Positions 1-8,529 of a DNA stretch of 64,000 nucleotides are shown piece by piece. Under the pieces are notes generated by a model that saw nothing but the letters and a program-made list of their open reading frames with translations, had not been told where the DNA came from and ran no database searches. Numbering within the stretch: position 1 is the stretch's first letter; each line of letters begins with the position of its first letter. The DNA is taken from contig OY970075.1 in the NCBI GenBank assembly GCA_963705385.1, forward strand, positions 372,001 to 436,000. Reading direction: 5' to 3'. The position numbers were made by a program, and so were the translations under genes. The DNA is from MFD02979-c5 sp963705385 (GTDB lineage: Bacteria; Bacteroidota; Bacteroidia; Cytophagales; Amoebophilaceae).

Positions 1-969
1 GTCATCGCCTATGATTTCTACCTTAGCTTTTTCAAGCAAGCCTGATTTTTCTGCATAGCTTTTAAGGGTGCGGGTCAAGGCCCTTCTAAAGCCTGCTACA
101 TGCGTACCCCCCTCAATGGTATTGATGTTATTGACATAAGAAACCACAGTTTCTGAAAAGGAGGTATTATAACTCAAAGCCACTTGCACGGGCACGCCAT
201 GCTTCTGTCCTTCTACAAGGATGGGCTCAGGAATGAGCTTTTCTCGGGTATTGTCTAAGTAAGCTACAAACTCTCGTAAGCCTCCTTCTGAATAAAACCT
301 TTCACTAATGGGATTACCTTGGTCATCTTTTTCCCGTAGGTCTTCTAAATAAATCTTAAGGCCAGCATTCAGGTAAGCCAGCTCTCGAAGTCTAGCAGCA
401 AGGGTATCATAATTGTAGGTCGTTGTAGTGAAAATACTAGCATCTGGTTGAAAGTGGATCGTTGTTCCTGTGAGGGTGCTATCTCCTATCTCTTTGACAT
501 GGTACATAGGGGTCCCTTGTTGGTATTCTTGCTGATAGGATTTTCCGTTTCTATGCACGGTGGCTGTGAGATGAGAAGAAAGTGCATTGACACAAGAGAC
601 CCCCACTCCATGTAGGCCTCCAGAGACTTTGTAGGTGTTTTTGTCGAATTTTCCTCCGGCGTGCAAGACTGTCATCACCACCTCTAGCGCAGAACGTTTT
701 TCTTTGGAATGGATGTCTGTAGGAATGCCTCGCCCATCGTCTATAACTGTGATAGAGTTATCTTCTTGGATCCTTACATAAATCTCTGTGCAATATCCTG
801 CCATGGCTTCATCGATGGCGTTGTCTACCACCTCCCAAACCAGGTGATGGAGGCCTTTTACCCCAATGTCGCCAATGTACATGGCAGGGCGCTTTCTAAC
901 GGCTTCTAAGCCTTCTAGTACCTGTATGCTCTCTGCTGAGTAGTTGTTGTTAGTTTTTGCTGGTTTCAT
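1..969 (-). CDS. gyrB: DNA gyrase subunit B, N-terminal part (runs off window start)
   Basis: ATP-hydrolysing subunit of DNA gyrase, the cytoplasmic type II topoisomerase that introduces negative supercoils. The 323 visible codons hold the GHKL ATPase domain: MKPAKTNNNYSAESIQVLEG at the start, EVVDNAIDEA at 46-55 with the Mg-binding Asn, DDGRGIP at 78-84, and KVSGGLHGVG in the lid. The KVSGGLHGVG form favours GyrB over ParE. The ATG at 967-969 is the first start in frame and fits the usual GyrB N-terminus. Transducer, TOPRIM and tail lie beyond base 1. No frameshift is seen. Confidence 0.96.
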   Translation of the reverse strand, partial: MKPAKTNNNYSAESIQVLEGLEAVRKRPAMYIGDIGVKGLHHLVWEVVDNAIDEAMAGYCTEIYVRIQEDNSITVIDDGRGIPTDIHSKEKRSALEVVMTVLHAGGKFDKNTYKVSGGLHGVGVSCVNALSSHLTATVHRNGKSYQQEYQQGTPMYHVKEIGDSTLTGTTIHFQPDASIFTTTTYNYDTLAARLRELAYLNAGLKIYLEDLREKDDQGNPISERFYSEGGLREFVAYLDNTREKLIPEPILVEGQKHGVPVQVALSYNTSFSETVVSYVNNINTIEGGTHVAGFRRALTRTLKSYAEKSGLLEKAKVEIIGDD

Positions 970-1139
970 AGTGAAGGTTCGAATAGTGCAAAATACGCAA
1001 ATTTCTTTGATTTTGTTGCTTTAAGCAACTTTCTACTAGGGGGGAGAGACGGCTAAAGGCACGGTGTGACAAGGTAGCTGCCTAGTGATATTAAGCAACT
1101 TCAAAACAAGTGATGGGCCAGGGTAACACCTTTCAAGGG

Positions 1140-1973
1140 TTAATGATGGAGCTCACCTGATGGTGAGGTAGAGTCGGGCATAGCCATATCCTCCTCTTGC
1201 AAGGCTACTAACCACAAGTCAACCGTTTCTCCTATCCTGACTTCTTGGCTTGCTGCAGGGACTTGGCGGGAGACCGTATTTGGGGATCCATTGCCAACGG
1301 TTTGGTAGGTAGTACTACCTACTTTTACACCAGCACTCAAGAGAAAAAACTCTGCATCTGCTAGTTTCATACCTATTACGTTAGGCACTTCTACTGTCTT
1401 TTGACCGAGCCCTGCACCCACCACCAGTTCAATGCTAGAGCCTTTGGCAATGGGGGTACCTGGTTGGATCTTTTTTCCGTCGTGCCACTGCTCTAGCACG
1501 GCATTCTGGGCAATATCTGGCACATACTTAATAGCACCGAGCAGTAATCCCTGGCTTTTCAGGAGCATGTGGGCATTCCTAACCGATCCATCTACTAGAT
1601 GGGGCATAGAAACCTCGGGCGGTGTTGTCGTGTTTAAGGTCAGGTAAATTTTCCTCCCCTCTTTGACACTAGCCCCTTCCTTGGGATATTGCTGTAGGAC
1701 AGCTCTAGGGGGATAGTCAGGGGAGTAGGCAAAGTCTTCAGTGACTTCAAAACGCAAGTTGCGCTGGGTTAAGCATGTTTCTACTTCGTTCCAGGAAAAG
1801 CCTTTTAGGTTAGGTACAGTGATAAATTGGCCATGGCGGGTGATGGCTGGTAGCATGACCTTGAAGAACAAAAGTATAATGGAGTTTAAAACTACTAGCA
1901 TGAGGCCAAGGTGGAGCGCAAGTATTTTTATAAAGGGCTTATTGAGCTTCATAAGATGGGTTTTGCTGTACAT
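1140..1973 (-). CDS. PASTA-domain membrane-anchored protein
   Basis: 277-residue protein with one N-terminal membrane segment (about residues 14-40) followed by three PASTA domains beginning near VPNLKGFS, MPHLVDGS and VPNVIGMK. PASTA domains bind peptidoglycan or muropeptides; there is no kinase domain, so this is the short Bacteroidota type, not PknB. It overlaps the 3' end of the upstream ddl by 35 nt. A second in-frame ATG seven codons later (MKLNKPF, starting at 1952) would shorten the overlap to 14 nt and looks equally good. Pairing with ddl fits a cell-wall role; the exact function is unknown. Confidence 0.85.
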   Translation of the reverse strand: MYSKTHLMKLNKPFIKILALHLGLMLVVLNSIILLFFKVMLPAITRHGQFITVPNLKGFSWNEVETCLTQRNLRFEVTEDFAYSPDYPPRAVLQQYPKEGASVKEGRKIYLTLNTTTPPEVSMPHLVDGSVRNAHMLLKSQGLLLGAIKYVPDIAQNAVLEQWHDGKKIQPGTPIAKGSSIELVVGAGLGQKTVEVPNVIGMKLADAEFFLLSAGVKVGSTTYQTVGNGSPNTVSRQVPAASQEVRIGETVDLWLVALQEEDMAMPDSTSPSGELHH

Positions 1974-3243
1974 GCCTGCTTAGGCCATATTGAATAATAT
2001 GGTGGATAAAGCCAAAAGGAGTATACCCGCTTAACGCACACTGGTGGAAGATGCATGTAGCTGGAGTCATACCAGGCAGCGAATTGGCTTCAATAATCCA
2101 AGTTTCAATATGATCGGTGTCATAGACTTTCACAAAAGCATCAATACGCGCGTAGCCCTCGATGTCTAGAAGTCTGGCCACCTTTTCTAAGTCTTGCTCT
2201 ACCTTTTGTGCTATCTGCTGGCTGATAGCAGGATCTGGATGAAAACGTGCTGGGGTAATGTTTTGCCCTTCTCCTGCCAAAAACTTCTCTTCTAAGGAAA
2301 GAATCTCTTTTGTGGCCAATGCTTCTGAAGGTGCAAAGGTTTCATAAGTCCTATGGCCTTGTTCATCCAAATGGGTGAGTAGGCCCTCTGTAATTTCTAG
2401 AAAATGCGATGCATCCCCTTGCTCGATAAGAGCTTCGGCTAAGAATTGGTCCTTGCAAGGAAATTCAGTATTGGGCTGCAGGCCAAGGCTTTTGGCATAA
2501 ATAGTAGATAAGCTGGCTGTAGTCCCAAAAATCTCCTCAGCATAAGCATGGAGCATAGCTCGGTCTTTGATTTTAACAACAGCTGCACTGCATCCTTCGT
2601 CTACCGGTTTGGCAATCAAAGGGTAGCTAAGCTGTGTTTCGAGCGTGCAGATAGTAGTTGCTTGGTCTTGCATCCAGGCAGATTTTGTCATAAGCACCTG
2701 GTCAGCTACGTGCACCCCTTGTGAGCGCAGAAACTGGTTGGTTGTAAATTTGTCCATGGTTAGCCGTGCACTTTGAACACCTGACCCATTATAAGGAATA
2801 CCATGCTGTTCTAAAATAGCCTGTAAGGTCCCATCTTCTCCTGGGCGGCCGTGCAGCGCAATAAACACGAAATCTACGTGTTGGGAAAGGGCCTCATAAC
2901 TAACCTCTTTAGGCTGCATGGCCTGTGCCTCAGCATGCCGGCGGGTGATGCCGGCAGCTTCTTGCCGAATAAGCACTAACAGATCATCCTGGGGCTGAGA
3001 AGCGTTAGGGTGCAAAAGCCTTGCATGGATATCGTCGGCGTTGTCTTTGAGTAGTATATTGATAGGCAAGACAAAGAGCCGGTGTTGCTCAGGTGTACCT
3101 GTCAAGAAAAGGGGTAAGGGCGTATATTGGGTAGAAGAAGCTAGTTTTTCATAGATGTTTCTGCCACTTTCTACAGAGATATGGCGCTCAGCTGAGAAGC
3201 CTCCCATGATGATGCCCACCCTTATTTTTGTCAAATTGTTCAA
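1939..3243 (-). CDS. ddl: D-alanine-D-alanine ligase, long form (copy 1)
   Basis: ATP-grasp enzyme expected to join two D-Ala for peptidoglycan precursors in the cytoplasm. Motifs: VGIIMGGFSAERHISVES near the N-terminus, HGRPGEDGTLQ at 131-141, YARIDAF, and EANSLPGMT at 385-393, the Mg-binding and substrate region. At 434 residues it is clearly longer than the usual 300-370, with extra segments around 90-120 and in the central ATP-grasp part. The central Lys motif reads AKPVDEGCSAAV, where KPxxxGSSxGV is usual, so this copy is the more divergent of the two in the window. It overlaps the PASTA gene, suggesting coupled translation. Confidence 0.85.
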   Translation of the reverse strand: MNNLTKIRVGIIMGGFSAERHISVESGRNIYEKLASSTQYTPLPLFLTGTPEQHRLFVLPINILLKDNADDIHARLLHPNASQPQDDLLVLIRQEAAGITRRHAEAQAMQPKEVSYEALSQHVDFVFIALHGRPGEDGTLQAILEQHGIPYNGSGVQSARLTMDKFTTNQFLRSQGVHVADQVLMTKSAWMQDQATTICTLETQLSYPLIAKPVDEGCSAAVVKIKDRAMLHAYAEEIFGTTASLSTIYAKSLGLQPNTEFPCKDQFLAEALIEQGDASHFLEITEGLLTHLDEQGHRTYETFAPSEALATKEILSLEEKFLAGEGQNITPARFHPDPAISQQIAQKVEQDLEKVARLLDIEGYARIDAFVKVYDTDHIETWIIEANSLPGMTPATCIFHQCALSGYTPFGFIHHIIQYGLSRHVQQNPSYEAQ

Positions 3244-3324
3244 GGCTTTATAGATGGAGGTATTTGGAAACTGTTAGCACAGACTTTGCTAAGAGTGGCA
3301 ATTTACAAAAGGCCATAGAAATAT

Positions 3325-3386
3325 AGGTCACCCTTTTGTTTGGATGAAAAGGCTAAACCACCCTCTCCTGATCTTTAGGGTGACCT
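3325..3386. repeat. Inverted repeat AGGTCACCCT / AGGGTGACCT upstream of ddl
   Basis: Two perfect 10-bp arms at 3325-3334 and 3377-3386 enclose 42 bp. It lies about 85-140 bp upstream of the leftward ddl start and upstream of the rightward remnant at 3537. It could be an operator or the trace of a small element. No other copy was noticed in the window. Confidence 0.4.
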
Positions 3387-3536
3387 GACTTGCCTGAGTA
3401 ACTTAATCTGTAATTTTGGACGTGGCGGGGTAGGTAAGGAAGGTACTCGACTTCGTAAAGGGGAAGTAGGTGCCCTGCCACCACCAGCTACCTTGCTACC
3501 GCTGCTGTCTTTATTATTACCTATCTAAAAACAACC

Positions 3537-3836
3537 ATGAATCTAATCAAAGCATCCTCGCCAAAGCAAACCAGCATGGCTCTTTTCTCTCTTTGTATGC
3601 TTCTGGTGGTAGTAAGTAGTAGCTCTGTGGCAATCTAGAAACCTACCATTCCTTCTACTACTTCAGAAGAGTTAATACAGAAAGCCCTAATAAATAAAGT
3701 TTGCAAGGACAGCCTAGCAACCCAGACTCAGTAGCTTCAAGGCGGTCTACTGTTCCAACTCTGCCAGCTTCTGACAGCCCCAAGCTCACTGGCCTCAAGC
3801 CAGCCTACTAGCCAATCCTATCAGTTCCAGAGCTAG
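3537..3836 (+). pseudogene. Remnant of a small secreted protein (three in-frame TAG codons)
   Basis: From the ATG at 3537 the frame reads a signal-peptide-like stretch (MNLIKASSPKQTSMALFSLC followed by a hydrophobic MLLVVVSSSSVAI) and then hits TAG at 3636. The same frame continues as Ser/Gln/Thr-rich sequence with further TAG codons at 3732 and 3834 and no TAA or TGA until about 3890. Each TAG could come from a single C-to-T change in CAG. No family is recognised. A short intact 33-residue peptide is possible, but the continued composition suggests a decayed exported protein. Confidence 0.4.
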
Positions 3837-3896
3837 GTAAGTATGGTTATAATATGCTTTAAAAGCCCCCAAGCATTCCAGTGCTTTATATAAGTT

Positions 3897-4500
3897 TTAT
3901 ATTTTCTTAGTTTTTCTCCCTCCATACTTTTCTACGTTGGGTAGTTGCAAATGATAATGTCGATCTGGGTAGCTTTCTGGAAGAGCGTTAGGATTAAAAC
4001 TAAACACTGTTTGCTCTCTTGCCACATCAACCACATCAAAGGGTATAATATCAGAACCATCCGTCAGCTTGATCCTAAAGGCAGCAGTTTTTGATTTCCA
4101 TTTATTGGTCAGTCTCAAGATAGCTTGGCCACTCTCCTTTAATAAAACTTGGAGTAATCTCCTTAGGACCTGAAGTTTCAGGATTATTGACATAGCGAAA
4201 TTGAGACAGGTTCATACTTAAATGCCCATGATAAAGTGACATACCCATCAAGCCAGCATCTGGTAAAATATTTTCAATTCTGTAACTACTATCATGCTAT
4301 CTAGTCTTGAGCGCAAAAACCGAGAAGTAGCTGTGGTTATTGACTAAATCAAAAGAAGAGTTTTCTTGTTTTTTGACAGTAAATTCATGCTTTTTCCTAC
4401 AAAGAAATAGTACACTTTCTCCCATTGTATTATGCTTCGGTTGAAACAAAAAATCAAATACATATGGCGAACCATAACTTCCATAAGGACTAAACAGACT
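3897..4500 (-). pseudogene. Decayed 3' part of the adjacent lipoprotein gene
   Basis: The reading frame of the lipoprotein gene at 4501-5268 continues past its TGA as coherent protein-like sequence (SLFSPYGSYGSPYVFDFLF, then MGESVLFLCRKKHEFTVKK), meets a TAG after about 79 codons, resumes as MSLYHGHLSMNLSQFRYVNN and shifts frame near 4110. A 98-codon open frame (3897-4193) then carries the rest: KLTDGSDIIPFDVVDVAREQ and FNPNALPESYPDRHYHLQLP. The simplest reading is one original gene of about 450 codons, cut by a nonsense mutation and later by another stop and a frameshift. No known domain is recognised. Confidence 0.55.
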
Positions 4501-5268
4501 TCAGGTCCCGTAAACTAGTGTATCTATATTCCATTCAAGATTGGGCTGTAAAGAAGATATCTCGAAAGTAAGCTGGGTTACCTTAGCGAGCGGCACATAG
4601 ACCGTTTTTGTTTGCTCATTTCCCTCTAGTAAGATCCTAAATAGTGTTTTGCTCTGTTGGTCTTTGATTATGAGTTGGGCTGGAGTACCTTTTACACTGT
4701 AAGTCAATTTTACAAATTCACAGGGATTTGCTAAATCCAACGTCTGTCTAGATGAATTTTTTCCCTGATAATGTTTTTCTATTGCAGGGATCTTTTCCAT
4801 GAAGAAGGTGACACCACCACAATAGTTAAGTATCATAATGTCCTTGTCAAGGTAGATTGCACCGAGTCCGTAGGCATCCTTACCTAAGGATATACTATTC
4901 AACTTTCGTAACTCTTCTTTGGTGTAAAGATGCTTGAGAGGTCCCTTTTGAATAGTATAACAATCCTCTACATCCTCTTCTGATAATTTTTCTACAATTA
5001 CTTCTCCCGGTGGGAAGAAGTAAGGTTTAATGATATTACTACCCTCAAAATAAACTCTATCTTTCTCAACAAACAACGGTGATGCTAAAACCTCGTCTAG
5101 TTGCTCACCTGTATACCTACTGTAAGTCCACCACATATGCTTCTTACATCGCCATTGCCCATAGATAAATTTGGCAGGGTTAATGACATACTCTTTCTGC
5201 TCAGGCTTACATTGAGCAAACATGAGTAAACTCAGTATGATTAACCTTACTCTAGTTCCCATAATCAC
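4501..5268 (-). CDS. Lipoprotein of unknown function, probably C-terminally truncated
   Basis: 255 residues with a lipoprotein signal peptide (MIMGTRVRLIILSLLMFAQC; lipobox FAQC, lipidated Cys at 20). The mature part is rich in aromatic residues (GQWRCKKHMWWTYSRYTG) and has no family I recognise. It overlaps the upstream lysozyme lipoprotein gene by 17 nt, so the two are probably co-expressed. It could act with or against that lysozyme, for example as an inhibitor or immunity protein; this rests on position only. The coding frame continues beyond the TGA at 4501-4503 into decayed sequence, so the protein may already be a truncated remnant. Confidence 0.6.
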   Translation of the reverse strand: MIMGTRVRLIILSLLMFAQCKPEQKEYVINPAKFIYGQWRCKKHMWWTYSRYTGEQLDEVLASPLFVEKDRVYFEGSNIIKPYFFPPGEVIVEKLSEEDVEDCYTIQKGPLKHLYTKEELRKLNSISLGKDAYGLGAIYLDKDIMILNYCGGVTFFMEKIPAIEKHYQGKNSSRQTLDLANPCEFVKLTYSVKGTPAQLIIKDQQSKTLFRILLEGNEQTKTVYVPLAKVTQLTFEISSLQPNLEWNIDTLVYGT

Positions 5269-7564
5269 CCTCTAAGAATAGTTTCTGTTCTTGAGCTCTT
5301 CTTCTTACCAGTCCGCTAAGTATCACCCCATTTTGTGTTGTAATATCCATTTCACGTGCTGCTGCTTCAAAGTTACTAGTATTAAGGTTTTTTAGTAACT
5401 CGGTTCTAAATAAACTACCCGTATTGCAAACGTAACTCACTAGTGCATCAAATTGATGTTGCGTTAAAGGTACGGTAACATGCCTCCTAATTTTTCGTAT
5501 GGCCTCTTGGACATCTTGGTGTAATAACTCCTGTGCTTGCACTCTAGTAATACCGGCTTCATAACGTGGTATTTCTTCGTCATCAAACTCGTGACCATAG
5601 CCAATAGTCCACCTGCCCGCTCCTCTTACCTTATACATATTGGTACGAAATCCTTCAAATCTCCCGATAAATCGAATAATTTCTTGGCTTGCTTCTAGTT
5701 CATGTACATCCTTGGGTTCATTGTTCACACCACTTGATTCTTCTGCTACCTTCTGTTTTTCTTCAGGCTCTTTTTCTTGGGGTTGGGGGTTTTTTATAGC
5801 CTCTAGCCTACTGGCGGCATTAGACAATATCCTTTGTCTTCTACGTTCTGCTGCTTTGCTTCTTTTTTCTTTTTGTTCTTCCTCCTTGTCTTGATGAAGC
5901 TTTAAGTTTTGTTCTAGCAAGCCCGCCAGCACTGATGTAGGTAATTCCGGCCTTACAAGGGGAGCATACCAGTCAGCAGGCTCGCTTTGCTCTTGTTCTT
6001 TTTTCTGCTGTTGTCTTCTCTCTTCTTCTCTAGCTTCCTCTACACGGTTTCTTCCCCTTTCTGTCCTTAAGCCATCTTGGCGCTCCTTTTCTTGCCTTTC
6101 CTCTTGTTCCTGCCTTTTTCTCTGTTGCTCTTGCCGCCTTTGCTCTTCAACAAGCCTTCTCTCTTCTTGTTCAAGAACCCGTTCTTGCTCGGCAAGTTGT
6201 CTTTGTGCTTCCTGAGTGGCTTCTGTGTGCAAGGCGTCGCATTCTTTTTGCTCTTCTCTTCCCGCATTCCCACTGATTCTTTGTTCGGCAAGAATGCGCC
6301 TTATGCCTTCTAGTAAGGTGTTACAACTTGCTCTACAGAGGCTAACAGAATTATTAGTGGAAAGCCTTCCTGTAGGCAGTAAGAAGCGAGCTATCACAAC
6401 ACCCACTACCTCGGCACGTTCCTGCTCAAAGGTTGCCACATACAGGGGTATTGCATTAGTAATAATAGGGACGTGTCTAACATAAGCCAACAGTGAACGT
6501 AAATGACTTGTCAGTTCATGGGCATTTACCGGTCTTTGTAAGAGGTCAAAGACCTCATAAGTCTCTCTACAGAAGGTCTCATACTGTTCAGGTATCATCA
6601 TGTTAAGCGCTATGTGCGCCATGGACATCTTAACCATTTCAGTATCTGCTGCTATTTGTGTAGCATTGAGTTCGAAGTACCCTTCTTGGTTACCACGGTC
6701 AGAATAGCCCCGTTCCATCCCTCCCTTCAACCCCAACTCTCCTAAGTAAACCACCCTAGGGGCCCAAGGAGATTGGTCTGTCTCTAAAATTTGGATATGA
6801 CTCCTGGTACGTACCAGATCCATGACCTCAAGACCGCGTAGCGCTTCCCCTATTTCTCCTTCACAGAGGATGGGTAGCGTCTCTGTACGGCTTAGGCCTG
6901 AGTGAACTGTGGTAATGGCTGCTCTCCACTGTCCGTCTACTTGATTGAAAGATACTGACTCTCCCCCTGGAAGGCTATACGGACCAATGGGAGAGTCCTT
7001 TGGAGTAACAACTACCTTGGGAGAAGGGCTGCCTGCTTGAACATAAGGTTGGGATGTATCAGCAGGGCTTGTGGTGATAAGAGGCGCTGGTGGCTTGGGG
7101 GTGCTAGCATTGGAAACTTGATGGGTGTTAGGAGCAATGCGTCCTGGCATTGATTCTTGCTCTAAGGCCACATGCCGAGGTTTGTTAGCAACATGCTTAG
7201 TGGGTTTTTTTCTCCGCGTTGGTGGTGTAGGGGAAAGGCCGCTAGAGTGCCTACTCTGCGGGGGAGCAGGTACCACAGAAGAGTGAGATGTTTCGGCTAG
7301 CGATACATCATGAAGTTCCTGAGACAATTCGGCTAATACCCCCTTGTAAGACTCCACACTCGGTTTCTCTACAGAGACCTGCGTTTCTATGTGCTTGCTC
7401 CTTTTAGGTTTGTAGGCCTTCTTCTTGGGCTTAGAGCAAGTAGCCTTGTCTATAGCTTTAAGGTGTACTCTTTCAGCTTCTATATTTGACTTTGTTCCAC
7501 AGCTCTGCAGCAATAGGCTGAAAAGCAGTATCGTGGCTACAAATTTTTGACACTGACTGTACAT
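5252..7564 (-). CDS. Large lipoprotein with C-terminal GH24 (T4-type) lysozyme domain
   Basis: 770 residues. Layout: lipoprotein signal (lipobox LLQSC, Cys near 22); Pro/Ser/Lys-rich linker to about 200; a globular module containing GGESVSFNQVDGQWRAAI and VVYLGELGLKGGM; a long Glu/Arg/Gln coiled coil (about 440-620); and a lysozyme domain from about 626 to the end. The lysozyme motif keeps E637 in RFEGFRTNMY and T653 in RWTIGYGH, but the Asp expected between them is Val646. Predicted cell-envelope muramidase, self-acting or aimed at other bacteria. The N-terminal module is shared with the NACHT-HEAT gene at 31996. It overlaps a downstream lipoprotein gene by 17 nt. Confidence 0.85.
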   Translation of the reverse strand: MYSQCQKFVATILLFSLLLQSCGTKSNIEAERVHLKAIDKATCSKPKKKAYKPKRSKHIETQVSVEKPSVESYKGVLAELSQELHDVSLAETSHSSVVPAPPQSRHSSGLSPTPPTRRKKPTKHVANKPRHVALEQESMPGRIAPNTHQVSNASTPKPPAPLITTSPADTSQPYVQAGSPSPKVVVTPKDSPIGPYSLPGGESVSFNQVDGQWRAAITTVHSGLSRTETLPILCEGEIGEALRGLEVMDLVRTRSHIQILETDQSPWAPRVVYLGELGLKGGMERGYSDRGNQEGYFELNATQIAADTEMVKMSMAHIALNMMIPEQYETFCRETYEVFDLLQRPVNAHELTSHLRSLLAYVRHVPIITNAIPLYVATFEQERAEVVGVVIARFLLPTGRLSTNNSVSLCRASCNTLLEGIRRILAEQRISGNAGREEQKECDALHTEATQEAQRQLAEQERVLEQEERRLVEEQRRQEQQRKRQEQEERQEKERQDGLRTERGRNRVEEAREEERRQQQKKEQEQSEPADWYAPLVRPELPTSVLAGLLEQNLKLHQDKEEEQKEKRSKAAERRRQRILSNAASRLEAIKNPQPQEKEPEEKQKVAEESSGVNNEPKDVHELEASQEIIRFIGRFEGFRTNMYKVRGAGRWTIGYGHEFDDEEIPRYEAGITRVQAQELLHQDVQEAIRKIRRHVTVPLTQHQFDALVSYVCNTGSLFRTELLKNLNTSNFEAAAREMDITTQNGVILSGLVRRRAQEQKLFLEGDYGN

Positions 7565-7800
7565 GAGTATTACTTTAGGGATCTACACGTAGTAACCTAA
7601 GCATTTATCTCCTGCAATAAAAGTAAAAGACTAGGAGAAAGGTTTTTATTTCCAAGCTATTTACCTTCAAAAACCAGCTGCAATTTAGGCTGCTGATCGG
7701 CGCTGTTGCCCCTAACCTTGTTGGCAAGGCCAAGCCCTCGCAAGGCTTATATTCTCCTCATGAACCCATCGCTACTCAAAAAATATCCCCCATTACTCTC

Positions 7801-8358
7801 CTAATAGGTAGTATTTTTGCACCCCCTCGAAGCCTTACCAACAAGAGCTTTAGCACGAAGAAAGACAAGGAGAAACACAGTGATCTGATCTATGCAGCTA
7901 CCATTGATGGGCAAGATGGCTATCTCTACATCAGCCTAGAGCACCAGTCCAAGGAAGAAAAGTATATGCCCTTGCGACAGCTGGAGTACAATGTGCTTTT
8001 GATGTGACAACATCGAAGAAGGGTATGGCACCTTGCCTTTGATCGTGAACATCTCATCTGCCTGTATAACGGGATCTAACCTTACCAAGAGCAGTCACGC
8101 TATTAGCTGCTCTTTGAGCACCCTGAACTTGCCAAGAAATATCTTGTAGAAGTCTACCAGATGGTAGACTTGAGGAGTGATAGCATAGAAAAGATCTAGC
8201 AAGACGAGAAAGGAGCCCTAGCAGAACTGCTTTTAAAGCAAGGCAAGTTCAGAGACTTCTGTGAATGGATCGATCGATATGAAGAGCTTCTGAGCCTGTT
8301 GGCAGGACCCTATAATGAGGCAGGGGAATTGCACGAAAAAAGTAGAGAGGAGAATTGA
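7801..8358 (+). pseudogene. Rpn/PD-(D/E)XK transposase-like nuclease pseudogene
   Basis: One frame reads SDLIYAATIDGQDGYLYISL then EHQSKEEKYMPLRQLEYNVL, LICLYNGI-stop-PY, LLFEHPELAKKYLVEVYQMV and LLKQGKFRDFCEWIDRYEEL. This is the conserved core of the Rpn (Transposase_31) family of recombination-promoting nucleases, including the D..LEHQS active-site region. Four stop codons (TGA, TAA, TAG, TAG) interrupt it, yet the frame never shifts. The N-terminus (HDxxFK) is missing or degraded. It is a dead accessory gene. Confidence 0.7.
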
Positions 8359-8529
8359 GTCCTTTTTCTTAGGAGAATTTACTCTGTGTCAAGGGGAAAG
8401 TCTCCATTTTGCTCTTCTGCTTAGCTCTACAACAAATTTTAAAGGAAATTGGTAGTGAAAAAGTCGGTTTTCTACAAAAAATTGCCCTCTCCTTGCTCTA
8501 AGGAGCTATGAGCTAGCCCAAGTAAGTGC
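8359..8529. other. Short intergenic stretch, nothing recognised
   Basis: 171 bp between the Rpn pseudogene and the ISAs1 remnant; the sequence shows no open frame, RNA gene or clear repeat. Confidence 0.4.

Noticed and set aside
1013..1027. Short palindrome GTTGCTTTAAGCAAC upstream of gyrB
   Set aside because: Only 5 bp per arm with no second copy in a similar place; too weak to call a site.
3537..3836. TAG read as an amino acid (amber recoding), as all three stops in this frame are TAG
   Set aside because: Other broken frames in the window carry TAA and TGA as well, and intact genes use TAG as a stop; three C-to-T changes explain it.
6067..6313. Open frames inside the lysozyme lipoprotein gene, on both strands
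   Set aside because: They are shadows of the Glu/Arg/Gln-rich coiled coil, giving poly-Leu/Phe or poly-Lys products.
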